Assembly (NCBI GenBank): GCA_026826555.1
Contig: JAKSZT010054304.1
Span: 31,263,024-31,327,023 of the forward strand
DNA length: 64,000 bases
Reading direction: 5' to 3'
From: Tolypeutes matacus
Taxonomy: Eukaryota > Chordata > Mammalia > Cingulata > Chlamyphoridae
The position numbers were made by a program, and so were the translations under genes. A model generated the notes under the pieces. The model saw nothing but the letters and a program-made list of their open reading frames with translations. It had not been told where the DNA came from and ran no database searches. Shown here piece by piece: positions 49,480 to 61,179 of this stretch. How positions within the stretch are numbered: position 1 is the first letter of the stretch; each line of letters opens with the position of its first letter.

Positions 49480-51125
49480 TTTCTGTCCTTCCTTCCCCCT
49501 CAACAATCTTTGTCATGACTTAGACCACCTCATCAAACCTGTCTTCTGAATTGGTGTCAGTCATTATTACAAACCCAACTATTCTAGATTATCACTCATT
49601 CCTAGTAAAATTACCCAAAAGATTCCATAATATTCCCTTTCATAACCTCTTCTGCCTTCACTCAGCAAACTCCTGATACACTTCCATTGTGGTCAAATTC
49701 CTAATGTTCTCAATCTCTTCTTGGAATATTTCCTTCACCATTATGTTATATCTGATATTTGGCTTACTACCACCATGTCTAGAGATGCGATAGTTATCTT
49801 ATTTATTCCTTATTGCCAATTCCAGATCATTTTCCCTCTATCCATCCTAAAACTTCCCCATTTTATAGCTTTAACACATCAAAATATGCCTTTCACTACC
49901 AATCATTTTTGGCAGTCAACTGAAGGTACTCCTATCACACATTCATTAATTTTTAAATTTCTATATTGCTGTCCCTCTCTCCAACAGTATTTCTTGTCAT
50001 AAAATTACTGATTAGTTTTTGTATCCATACAAATGAACTTTCTAATATTATGTGCTGTCCTTTCTTCATCTCTTCTTATCCAGTGAATTATCTCATACCT
50101 ACTCAAGCACTCACTCCCTAGTAATACTTTAAAATTCATCATTCCTATTAATGATAACCAATTCATAATCTCTATTTCAAACTTCCCATTACCTGTCTGT
50201 CACCACCTATAGCTCTACTTCGGTCCTGTTAGGATTGTGACTCCACAAGATTTTTCACTGGACTGGAACTTTAATCCATTGATCCTAACACTTTTCACTT
50301 TCCCTCACCCCCACTAATGTCATTTTCTTTTTCATCAACTTTAATTTTATGTTACATTATTATGAACTCATTCTTGAAGATGCCTCCAATTCATTTGGTC
50401 CCTTCTCACTTTGTCTTTCATATGGCAGAACCCCAAACCCTTTTCCAACTCTCTATCACCTGATCCTATACTCCTTATGAAGCTGAAAGTGACTGAAGAA
50501 ACATAAAGACTAATCTTACCTTTATGTCAGATTACTGATATCATTAGCTTTCTTTAGTCCATTCACTCTTCCATTCTCCTAGATGTTGTGCCTTTTTCTC
50601 TTGCTTAAACCTCCTAGTACCTTTTTCCTAATCTCTCTCTCAGTTGAAGTCCTTTTTTCTTATTTCAACAATAATAAAAAAAAGAAGCAGACAAGAACTT
50701 CCACATATTCTATCCAACAGATCTACCCACCTAATTTCTTTCCATCCTGTTACTATAAACTGTGTTCCTACAAAATGTTAAGCAATTTCATTGGGCTTTA
50801 ATCTTTAACAATTTTCTTCTCCAAAAAGACATTACTACAGCAATATTCTTCTCTCTTCCCTGTGTCATCAGTGTGTAACTTCCTAATGGATTGCTCCTAT
50901 CAGCATATACACATACTGTTCCCTGGTTAAAATAGTCACCCTCCTTGCTCTATGTACCCCACTTATCTCCTTCTCTTTAAATAAAAAATGCTGAAAAGAG
51001 AACAATTCTTTAATTTCTCTTCTCCCAATTCTCTCCTGAATCAACTCAAAACAGACTTTACCCCTCATCATCTACCAAAAGTTATGAATGACCTTAATAT
51101 TGCTAAATTAATGGTAGACAGCAAT
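49480..51125 (+). mobile_element. L2 LINE ORF2 relic
   Basis: Conceptual translation near 50985-51115 resembles the L2 reverse-transcriptase N-terminal block: around 'ctcctgaatcaactcaaaac' it gives SQFSPESTQNRLYPSSSTK, to be compared with the L2/CR1 motif (S-LLN-LQSGF-P-HST). The upstream pyrimidine-rich text also suits L2. No open frame remains. The left limit is approximate. Confidence 0.55.
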
Positions 51126-51454
51126 AAAAAAAGCTGAACCAATTGAAAATTAGCCACCCTTCTTAGATCCATCCATTGAGATCTCAGGGCAAACCAATGA
51201 TCCCACGAGTAGAGAAACAGGCAAATACAGGAAATCACAGCCTACTTGGACCAGAAGCTACTGGATCCAGGAATTGGTAATTACCTGGGGTTAGCCACAC
51301 TAAAATGTTAAGGGCACAGCCTTGAAGTCTACCCAAGATTTTTGACACCAACTTCAAGTTTGGGATTTCTTTAAATCATACTTGGATGCAATAATTCACT
51401 AGAAAAACATACAGACTCTGAAAATTATTATACTCACTAATATGGCTTATAACT

Positions 51455-51930
51455 TAGTTTACAAGGCTGTTGTAAAAAAACAAACAAACAAACAAAAAAA
51501 AACACCACACATTAGTTGACTTAAACAAATAGAAATTTATTATCTCAACAGTTTGGAGACTAGAAGTCCCAAAATCAAGGTGCTGAGAGCGCAATGCTTC
51601 CTCTTTAAAAAGAGAAACCATTCCATGCCTCTTTCTGAGCTTTTGGTGGGTGGTTTGTAATCTTTCATAATCCTTGGCTTGTGTAGCATAACTCTGTCCC
51701 TGTCATATGGCCACCTTGCTCTCTATCTTCTCTCTGAGTCCAAATTTCCTCTATTTATAAGGACCAGTCATATTGCTTTAGAACTCACCCTAATCCAATT
51801 TGTTCTCATTTTAACTAATAACAACTTCAAAGACCATATTTATAAGTAAGTTCACATTCACAGGACAAGGGGTCAGGACACTAACATGTCTTTTTGGGGG
51901 ACACATTCAATCAATTATAACATTATAATT
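51455..51930 (+). repeat. MaLR-type LTR-like repeat
   Basis: The order 'aatagaaatttattatctca', 'cagtttggagactagaagtc', 'aatcaaggtgctgagag', 'atccttggcttgtgtagca', 'tttataaggaccagtcat' and 'aagttcacattcacaggac' and 'tctttttgggggacacattc' is that of a very common old eutherian repeat. An A/CAAA-rich insertion sits at 51473-51505. Confidence 0.65.
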
Positions 51931-51944
51931 ATAATATTGTATAT

Positions 51945-52300
51945 GTCATATATATGTTACTAGAATAATAATCTAAAGGTAATATATAAGAATGTATAAT
52001 ATAGTGAGCTCTGTTGCAAACTATAGACTATAGTTAATAGTACATATATAAAAATGTTCTCTCATGAATTACAACAAATGTACCATACTAATACAAAGTG
52101 TTAATAACAGGGTGGTATATGGGAAAAATACACCAATTATAAACTATGGACTATAGTTAATAGCACAATTTTAATATTCTGTCATCAGTTCCAACAAAGA
52201 TATCACACTCATGCAAAGTGTCAACAATAGGGACAAATATAGGAATGCTCTATATTTTACCTGAATTTTTGTAAACCTACAACTTCTATAACTAAAAATA
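51945..52300 (+). mobile_element. L1 3' UTR with internal ~125-bp tandem duplication
   Basis: Two successive units begin 'ttgcaaactatagactatag' (about 52013) and 'attataaactatggactata' (about 52137). Both continue 'gttaatagtac/cac', 'caacaaatgtacca' or 'caacaaagatatca', and 'caaagtgttaa' or 'caaagtgtcaa'. This is L1 3' UTR sequence as in the other L1 copies here. Confidence 0.65.
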
Positions 52301-52319
52301 ATTAATGAATATATAATAA

Positions 52320-54370
52320 TTATAGAGCACAACCAAGTATGACTTAGTTCAAATATGCATGGGTGATTCAACATTCAAAACACAAAAAATGTAATTCAAT
52401 ATATCAAAAAACTAGAGAGAAAATCATATGATCACATCAGTAGACGCAGAAAAAATCATCTAACAAAATTCCAACATGTATTCAGGCTAAAAATTCTCAG
52501 CGAACTATGAGTAGAGGGAAACTTCCTCAACTTGACAAAGAACACGTACAAAATACATATTACTAACATCAGAAATAACAGTAAGAAACTATATGCTTTC
52601 TTCCTAAGACTGGGAACAAAGCAAATGTTTCTTCTCTTACCACTCCTATTCAACATCATACTAGATAACGCAATAAGATGAAATAAGGAAAAAATCTGTA
52701 TGTAGAAGGAAGGGCAAAGAAGAAATAATGTTGACTTTGTTTTCCAATAATATAATTTCTATGTAGAAAATCCCAAAGAAGTGACCAATGAAAAATCAAA
52801 CAACCTAAAACTCCCGAAACAAATAAACACTAATATCAAGTACAGATTAAAACATTAAAAGGTAAAAGCCATTTTTCTCTGTATAAATAGGCAATGAACA
52901 ACTGGAATTTGAAATTGAAACACAATACTGTTTACATTAGCACTCATCAAAATGAATTTAGGAATAAATCTAATAAAATTTGTGCTAGATCTAAATAAGC
53001 AAAACTACAAAACTGTGATGAAAGAAGCTGAATAGATCTAAATAAATGGAGTGATATTTCAAGTCAATGTATGAGAAGAACCAATATTGTAAAGATGAAA
53101 ATTGTTCCCCACTTGATCTATAGATTCAATGCAATTCCAGTGAAGATTCCAGCATGTTATTTTGTGAATATTAACAAATTGATTTTAAAGTCTATATAGA
53201 AAGGCAAAAGGCCCAGAACGGACAACAAAATATTGAAGAAGAAAAGTCAGAAGACTGAAACGACCTGACTCCAAGACTTATTGTAAATCTACAGTAGTGT
53301 ATTATTGGCAAAAGAATAGAAAAAGAAATCAATGTAAAAGAATAGAGAGCTCAGAAATAAATATGCACAAATGAAGTCAAATGAACTTTGACAAAAGAGC
53401 AAATGCAATTAAAAAGAGGAGGGATAGTATTTCAACAAATGGTGTTCGAATGGTTAGATAGCAACAGCAAAAAAAAAAAAAAAAAAGGAAAGAAAAAAAG
53501 AATCTAGGCTCTGTCACATCACAAAAAAATCAACTCAAAATGTATCACAGACCTAAATATAAAGTGAAAACGTCTATAACTTCTACACGATAACAGAAAA
53601 GAGATGCTAGGTGATCATGGCTTCGGTGATGAATTTTTAGATACAACAACAGAAGCATGGTCTACTAAAGAAAATTATTGGATATAACTTAAATTGGAAA
53701 CTTCTATGTTCAGATAATGAAAAGACAAACCTCAGACTGGGAGAAAATATTTGTAAAATACATATCTATAAAGGGCTTGTATTGCAAATAGATAAAGATT
53801 CCTAACACTCAACACTAAGAAAAAGTCCAGTAAAAAAATGGGCAAATGATCTGAACAGAGACCTCACCAAATAATTCATACAGATAGCAAATAAGCATAT
53901 GAACAGATGTCCAACATCATATGTCAGTAGGAAGTTTCAAAACAACAGTTAAATCTCTTAGAATGGTCACAATCCCCTCAAATCCTGATAATAACAAATT
54001 TTGGTGAGGATGTGGAGTAACAGGAACTTTTACCTAAATATTATTTAGGTCATCTAAGCACCTCTTAAAATATACATATATAAATAACATTTTTGTAAGC
54101 AAATGCACATATATGCATATATATTTATATATCATTTTACAAATATTGGTATGTATTGTGAAAAATTTGATTTTTACCCACTTTAAAAAATAAATAAAAA
54201 AATAAAAATAAAAAAGCAAAAAAACAAAAACAAAAAAACAGGAACTTTTAATCATTGCTGGTGTGAATGTAAAATGTAATAGCCATTTCATTTTGGAAGA
54301 CGGTTTGACAGTTTTGTACAAAGTTAAACATAGGCTTACCGTACCATCCTTGGTTTCATATTGTATAACC
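52320..54370 (+). mobile_element. L1 ORF2 relic (reverse transcriptase to C-terminus)
   Basis: 'atcacatcagtagacgcaga', then 'aaaatcatctaacaaaattc' corresponds to the RT motif A area, followed by the usual ORF2 order down to 'ggtgaggatgtggagtaaca' and 'tggaagacggtttgacag'. All frames are broken. A retroposon is nested at 54033-54236, and an internal A-run lies near 53469-53486. Confidence 0.8.
54019..54250 (+). mobile_element. Small retroposon of unknown family, 14-bp target-site duplications
   Basis: Exact duplications aacaggaactttta (54019-54032 and 54237-54250) flank a 204-bp insert that splits L1 ORF2. The insert starts with the palindrome cctaaatattatttagg, contains 'atcattttacaaatattggt' and 'gtattgtgaaaaatttgat', ends 'tttttacccactt' and carries a long A-rich tail. 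The same 3' end occurs inverted at 58228-58298. I cannot assign it to a named family. Confidence 0.75.
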
Positions 54371-54399
54371 AGATGAGACTGAACTACATACTCAAAACT

Positions 54400-56120
54400 T
54401 TAATTGACATAGTTTTCTCCCTAGGGAAAAATATAGTAAATGGCCACCTGAATTAAAATATCTGAAAATTACCCACTGCATTATACCCAAAACAGACCTA
54501 TACAAAGCTTTCATAATAAAGAGAAAAAATAGTGATTGCTTTGATCCTGTCTACATGCAAAGTGTTTTTATTTTAAGTGCTAATATTCCTTCTTGGTCTT
54601 ACTCGTTGACACTGCTCAATATGCTATTTAATGTGTCACAATGAGAACCTGAATATTTGTGTCAGGAAAATTTCTGCCCTCAAAAACCAGATGCCTCTTA
54701 TCATTCTTATCAGATTATTTATTCTACGAAGTATCTGCTTCTGAATTTCTGAATTTATTCCTTTAGAAATCAAATCTCACCAAGTTGGGTCTGATTTGTG
54801 GTTCCTTGGTCAGATGCCTGAACTCAGTTGCAAGGAAATGCAGAAGTAGAAATTAAATTTGGGGATGATATTTTCCTAAAAGTATGTAGAGAAGATGCAG
54901 AGAAGCCACAGTCAATTCAAAGATCTACCAGTGTGTTTGTAGTTTCTAGGGTTATATTGTAATAACCTTCATAGTCAATAGAGGGAGAATAAGGAAAAAT
55001 AATGACCAAGCTTTAAATTAAAATTGAATTGAAAATTATTATAAATTTCTTATAGAATCATGGGATTTTATTGATTGATTGAAACTATCATGCAAATATA
55101 TTTGAGAGAGGTTTCAAATGTAAGCAGCTTTTCTTTACACTATTCTATTTGCTGCAGCCCTCCAATTCCCAAACCAAATATTCAGTTTAGAAAATCCCAT
55201 GAACATGGTTTAGTCCAATTATTCATTTTTGAAAAATTCTATTTGAGTTCTAGGAAGAATTGTGATTGAATGAATGTAACTCTGCATACTTTTACCCACA
55301 CTATAGCCTAATACTATTTAACATTATAATTACATATTTGAGATTATAATTAAGAAAAAATCTTATCAATCAACTGTGTAAAAGGAAATATTGTAAAAAA
55401 ATTATAAAGTAAGGGAATTTTACAAATATAAATGCACATTGATATTTAAAATACTATGTTTTCTTATTTGTACATCTGTGCTATAGTCCCCTGAATTTAG
55501 TTGCCATTTTCTCATGAATCAATTGGTATTCCTTAGGCGCAAAACACAAAGTATTTTAAAGTAAATATTGTACATATAGACAACACTGAGACTTCAAAGA
55601 TTGTGTGCTTAAGTTAAATGAGACATATACTCAATTTCATGTATTTTATAATATTTTATTTATTTCATATAAAGTAAAAGCAGCATATACAATTAAAAAC
55701 TGAGAGACGAGATCAGGACTCAACAGTAGAGATTGTGATCACAAGTAATATAACCAAATGTTTTAATAAAATAAAGTTTCTTTTAGAAACTATTGCTAAA
55801 TTCCTCTCATAGAACCTTAAATTGTTTCTTTTATAATTTAAGGTTACTGTATTTCCTTACAAGAGGAAACAAACTTTACAGTTGTCAATCAAACCTTGTT
55901 CAAATTGGGCACACATCAAACTTAAGATCACAGGAGTTTTTTTTATTTGAAAGTGAACTTTTATCTGTCAACACAAATGCCAAGAATCTGCATAAAACAT
56001 CCACAGGAACTTTATTTCGTCTTTGTTTTGAACTGTTCACAAATATTTCTTACATAATGCAACATACAACAGAGAAAATGGTACATCTTTTTCTTTCAAT
56101 TTGCATACAATAGAAAAAAC
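54400..56120. other. Non-coding DNA, nothing recognised
   Basis: This AT-rich sequence has no recognisable repeat or gene. The 106-codon frame at 55793-56113 shows no coding signature. Confidence 0.5.
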
Positions 56121-56126
56121 AAGAAT

Positions 56127-56152
56127 GTATATATATATATATATATATATAT
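56127..56152. repeat. (AT)n microsatellite
   Basis: Thirteen or so uninterrupted AT units. Confidence 0.9.
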
Positions 56153-56384
56153 GTTTAACTAATAAGACAATAGCAGGTTGAAGTTGAAGTCTATGTGAGA
56201 TATAATCCAATAAAAATAATCAGAATTTATTCAGTCACTTGCATAGCCAAGTATTATTCTAATAAATAAAACTTGCTGCCCATCAGGCGTCTTGGTATTA
56301 TGCTTTTACTCAGTTTGTAGTACTGCTCCCCACCCTGGTTCTTCACAATTAGTAACATAGAAAACTGTAGCAAAATAGGGGGCA

Positions 56385-57365
56385 ACAACTTACACACGTA
56401 TTCAAGTCTCAGCAGGATCTCATTGACCATCACAGTAAATAGTGCCTCAAATAGTGGGGCTCCTGAAGGATCTAGAGATATCTAGAAACTATAAGCAGGG
56501 CAGACAGTTCAGGAATTCAGCACCCTATCAGTGGGCCTTACTTTGGAATTTATGCTCCTCAGTGTAAGAGAGTTAGACTCATCTATAGGTTTTTACACAT
56601 GGCTCTTCTGCCCCTTTTATTTGAACCCATAATTAGAAATATATTTTATAAATATATATCCCAGAGACTCAAAACTTTGGTCCATTCATGTGCCAGTTGA
56701 GCCCTGAATTTCCACAGAATTGCAATACCTACTCTCCTGTTCATTGGACTAATCTATGACAATTAACAGGGAGATGATGATGGACAACGCCCATCCCAAG
56801 GAACAGAGAGTGTCTGCAACTGCAAGCAAGATAGCTCCATCCATCTGCTCCATGGGATCTAAGCCCCCTCTCAGCTAGAAGCTGAGTGGGCATCACCATT
56901 CCAAAATCTTCAATCGACTAAAGTAGACTTATTACTATTCTATTATAGGCTTATTATGATTCTGGCAGTGGAAGAACTCTTATTATGGACATAAAGTCAG
57001 TGGCCACCAGTGGTTCTGAGGGATGAGAGAGGTAAGACTTGGTGTAATATGGGAGCATTTTCAGGACATTGGATTTGTCCTGCATGACTTTGCAGTGACC
57101 GATACAGGCCATTGTATATTTTGTCATAACTTACAAAATTGTGTGGTACAAAGTGTAAACTATAATGTAAACTGTAGTCCATGGTTAGTAGCAATGCTTC
57201 AATATGGGTTCATCAATTGTAACAAAATTACCACACTAATGAAGGATGCTGTTAATGTGGGAAATTGTGGGAGGAAGAGGGAGTAGGGTGTATGGGAATC
57301 CCTTATATTTTTTATGTAACTTTTATGTTATCTAAAGCTACTTTAAAAATAAAAAAATAATTAAT
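56385..57365 (+). mobile_element. 5'-truncated L1, 3' UTR only (subfamily B)
   Basis: It is homologous along its length to 43560-44550 in the same orientation ('caaatagtggggctcctga', 'tgacaattaacagggagatg', 'actataatgtaaactgtagt') and ends in 'aaaaataaaaaaataattaa'. It contains no ORF2 sequence. Confidence 0.75.
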
Positions 57366-58227
57366 TATATTAAAAAAGCAATCCCTCCTCCTGCTTACTA
57401 TAATACATGTGATGGAATATATCTTCCCAAATAGTGGACTTTCAAACCATAGTCACCAAAACTGAATTTGCCAAGGTATTTTGCCTATGTCCAAGAAGAG
57501 ATGCACTTATATCCAACAGAGGAGCTGAATATCAAGCTTAGTGTTTAGTTCAGGGGTGTGGTGGAAGAATATAGCCATTTGAAAAATGGCTGCCTTAAAA
57601 AAAATGACCAGCAAAATAGGTTCACTAAACTTATCTTAAAAATCGTAAAGTGTTTCTTACAAAAGAACATTACATTCTGCACACTGCTCTGAATAGATGC
57701 CAGGAAGGTGTGGACTATTGCTAGTCTTCTCTGTTCCACCCCCACTCCCATCCCAAATGTTACAGTTACCAAAATACGGTGTCCACAATAATTACGTAAA
57801 GGGATCTCTTTTACCTTTTTTTAAAAATCTTACATTTTTGAGCGGTCCATAAATTTTTTTCACTTGCTCATAGGAAATAATACAATATTTGTTGTTATGA
57901 ACAGTTCATAGTTGATTTTAAAAAGTCATGATTTTCTTGAACAAGAATTAGAAAAATTTAAAACTTTTCAAAGGACAAATACATATTTGCAGATTAATAT
58001 ATAGTATTATAGAATGTAAACTATTAATATATTCATTAGGTTGCATGTACAACACCTGAACATTAATGGGTAATTATATTTTAATCATTTCATAATTGAC
58101 ATATTTATATAAACAAGTTCTTACTAAATATTTTCAGTAATAAATTATTATTAAATATAAATAATTGGTTTATATATTATAGTGCATATAATTCAATTTT
58201 GTGTTCAAATTTAGAAAAGAACACATT

Positions 58228-58298
58228 TTTTTTTTATTATGGGTAAAAATCAAAATTCTCACAATACATACAAACATTTGTAAAATGATATATAAATA
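58228..58298 (-). mobile_element. Second copy of the small retroposon, cut by gap
   Basis: The T-run at about 58226-58235 is followed by 'atgggtaaaaatcaaaattc', 'tcacaatacatacaaacatt' and 'tgtaaaatgatatataaata', the reverse complement of 54127-54180. The element therefore lies on the minus strand with its poly-A at 58228. It is cut by the N-run. Confidence 0.65.
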
Positions 58299-58698
58299 NN
58301 NNNNNNNNNNNNNNNNNNNNNNNNNNNNNNNNNNNNNNNNNNNNNNNNNNNNNNNNNNNNNNNNNNNNNNNNNNNNNNNNNNNNNNNNNNNNNNNNNNNN
58401 NNNNNNNNNNNNNNNNNNNNNNNNNNNNNNNNNNNNNNNNNNNNNNNNNNNNNNNNNNNNNNNNNNNNNNNNNNNNNNNNNNNNNNNNNNNNNNNNNNNN
58501 NNNNNNNNNNNNNNNNNNNNNNNNNNNNNNNNNNNNNNNNNNNNNNNNNNNNNNNNNNNNNNNNNNNNNNNNNNNNNNNNNNNNNNNNNNNNNNNNNNNN
58601 NNNNNNNNNNNNNNNNNNNNNNNNNNNNNNNNNNNNNNNNNNNNNNNNNNNNNNNNNNNNNNNNNNNNNNNNNNNNNNNNNNNNNNNNNNNNNNNNNN
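58299..58698. other. Assembly gap (400 N)
   Basis: 400 undetermined bases. Apparent ORFs across it are artefacts of the N-run. Confidence 0.99.
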
Positions 58699-58699
58699 A

Positions 58700-60530
58700 C
58701 CTCCAACTCCCAAAGAAGCCCCTGTATTTCAACTGCTCATCCCCTCCCTACCCAAAAACTGTCAAGTGGCCACTGGCTCCACCTCATTGTTATAATTTCT
58801 TGCATTGCAAGAATCACCATATGAGAACACATTTATTTATAAGTATTATATCTAAATATTACTATATTTTTAATACAGGTCACTTTTTTTGTATGCATTC
58901 AAGGAAAATTCTTCATGTGAGATGATATTATAATTTAGCCAGTAAGCACTGTACCTCCCTATTATTCAACCCATTATTCAACTATTCAACTTTAGAGTAC
59001 ACCACAGTGTTTTCACATTCTTCTGAAACTCTGCCAAGAGTACAAGATTGGTAAAGGCAGACAGATAGACTCTGCCAAGAAAAAATAATTTACCTCTGTA
59101 CTAACTCATCTTTGAACTCATGTTCTTTGATCCTGTTTAACCATAAGTATAGACCTACAGCAGTTCACTACCTTTCTTTCCATCATATGGGTGATAACAC
59201 ATACAGTGTTCTACAACAGAGTGCTTATAGGATCAACTGTGGGTTATACGAAACTCTCTACTCTTCTCCAACATAAAGCATTCACAAATAGGAAGACCTA
59301 GGATATTAAAACAAACAAACAAAAACCAAACAAAACCCACAAGAATGTATAAGGGCAAAAAGTAAGGCAATAACCATGAACACTTTCTGAGACATTTTCT
59401 GCCATTTAGGAATAACTAAATAAGATTAACTTGTAAATAGGAGTGTCCTCATTTTCTCATTCTGTACTTTCTCACGAGAAATATATTACAATATGTTAAA
59501 ATGTATTATTTAGTTTGTTAAATGACTGGACATTTGTCATAATATTCATTGCCCAGTTCTGAAATTCCTTCCTATGTTTTAGAAATAACTCAATGAATAT
59601 GGCTGGTTGAGGCTCAAACAATGTACAAAGATGTGCTTTCCAAGTATAAGTATATATTCTAGGTTAGTTAATCATATGCACACACCTAGAAATTTAAATC
59701 TCCAACTAAGAACAAAAATAATTGAAAACTCTAAAAGAATCATTTTGGTGTTAATGGTAGGGGCAGCAACAGCATCTTGTTTATAGTTTCAGTGGTACCA
59801 ACCAAGCCTGCCATGCCTGCAGCAGTAGCAAATATCCTGGAACACAGAGGTGTAGCCTGGGTATGGGGCAAGAGAAGACCAATGTCCTCACCAGGTGGTC
59901 TCTGTGGTGTGATTTTTGCTTTGATTTTGACCACTTTGCTTTCTTTGTTCTTTAGTATTTCCTGATCCTAGTTTTGTGACCATATTAGAGAATCCTTGAG
60001 ATAATAAAAATCTTTTTAATTAACTTTGTTTAAATAGTTCACATTTGTTTTGATTGCCTGCTTATGGAACAACTATGTGCAAATAAAACCCCCCAAAACT
60101 GGAACATATATTCTACGAGGTGAGATAGCTTCTGTGCTTCCTACTGATGTATACAGGTGACCATACAATATTTCTTGTTGGAAAAATGTCATATAGCACT
60201 CCAAATCAACAAATTCAAAATTGAAACCACCTTACTATTCCCCAAACCGTAACCATTTTCTATTATCTTCAATATCAGTGAATGGTACTATTATCCATTC
60301 AACTGTGTAAGTCATCCTTGAACAACCCTCTTTTCTTGTACATCAGTAAGTACATTAAAAAGTTTAAGTACAAGGTAAATGTTTTGTTCTTAATACTCTT
60401 TGCTCTTAGAATGGTTTAAATCTTAGGATGAATTTGCAGTTCCTCCTTTTAATGTATAAGCTACATGGCTTAGCCTCAACTGAATTCACCAGCTTCAGCT
60501 TGAACCAAATTTTTCTTTATCCCTGTCACT
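58700..60530. other. Non-coding DNA, mostly unrecognised
   Basis: No gene or firmly recognised repeat is visible. A moderately GC-richer island (about 59755-59950) is open on both strands for about 60 codons but matches no protein I know. Confidence 0.45.
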
Positions 60531-60539
60531 CAAAACATT

Positions 60540-60800
60540 ATTTTCTTTCACTTTCTTTTGCCTGCCATTCTTCTGCCTGCTGCACGGTCTTAACACTTGC
60601 TATTTTCTCTGCCTGGAATACAATCCCCTTTCATCTATAACTGAGCAATTCCTGTTCAACTTTCATGTTATAAGTCAGGTGTCACTTCTCTTGGGCCTTT
60701 GCCGACTCTGATTAAGCAAAATTTCCTACTAGAGGCCTAAGGTGTCTAGCTAAGGTAATCATGTTGCATATGTACAGTCACTCATCATATATTTATTGTA
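60540..60800 (+). repeat. L2 3' UTR fragment
   Basis: 'ttttctctgcctggaataca', 'atcccctttcatctataac', 'aagtcaggtgtcacttctct' and 'gggcctttgccgactctga' follow the L2 3' region order (ctctgcctggaatgctcttcccc...aggtctcagctcaaatgtcacttcct...gccttccctgac). Confidence 0.65.
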
Positions 60801-61054
60801 CAAGTCAACAAATTAGGTTTCAAGTCAAAGTAAAACTGTAATTGAGTTAGCTGCCCTTAGATACTGGTACTTTATTATCAAAGATCAGTTTGTGTATGTA
60901 CATAGACATAATACTGTCAATTCTCTCTGTGCTTCTTTTAAATATAAAAATAGCTTTTTTATAAAACAAGAATTGAACCCCCCTTAAATAAATATTGAAA
61001 AGAAAATATTCCAGGATCAGTAAGTAGTCCAAATTTTGTGAGAAAACTTCTCTG

Positions 61055-61178
61055 ATGATGTCTTGATTTGGACATTTTCCCAGTCTCAGAACTGTAAGTT
61101 TTTACCCCAAATAAATCCCCTTTATAAGAGCCAAACTATTTCTGGTTTATTGCATTGGCAGCTTTTGACAAGCTAAGA
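61055..61178 (+). repeat. LTR-like repeat end
   Basis: 'tcccagtctcagaactgtaa', 'aaataaatcccctttataag', 'agccaaactatttctggttt' and 'attgcattggcagctttt' match the 3' end of a common LTR-type repeat. Confidence 0.5.
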
Positions 61179-61179
61179 C

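Noticed and set aside
58201..58824. Long frames of 157-207 codons around 58.2-58.8 kb
   Set aside because: Most of each frame is the 400-N gap.
59740..59965. Frames of about 60 codons open on both strands
   Set aside because: A small GC-richer island. Neither translation matches a protein I know, and no splice or start context supports it.
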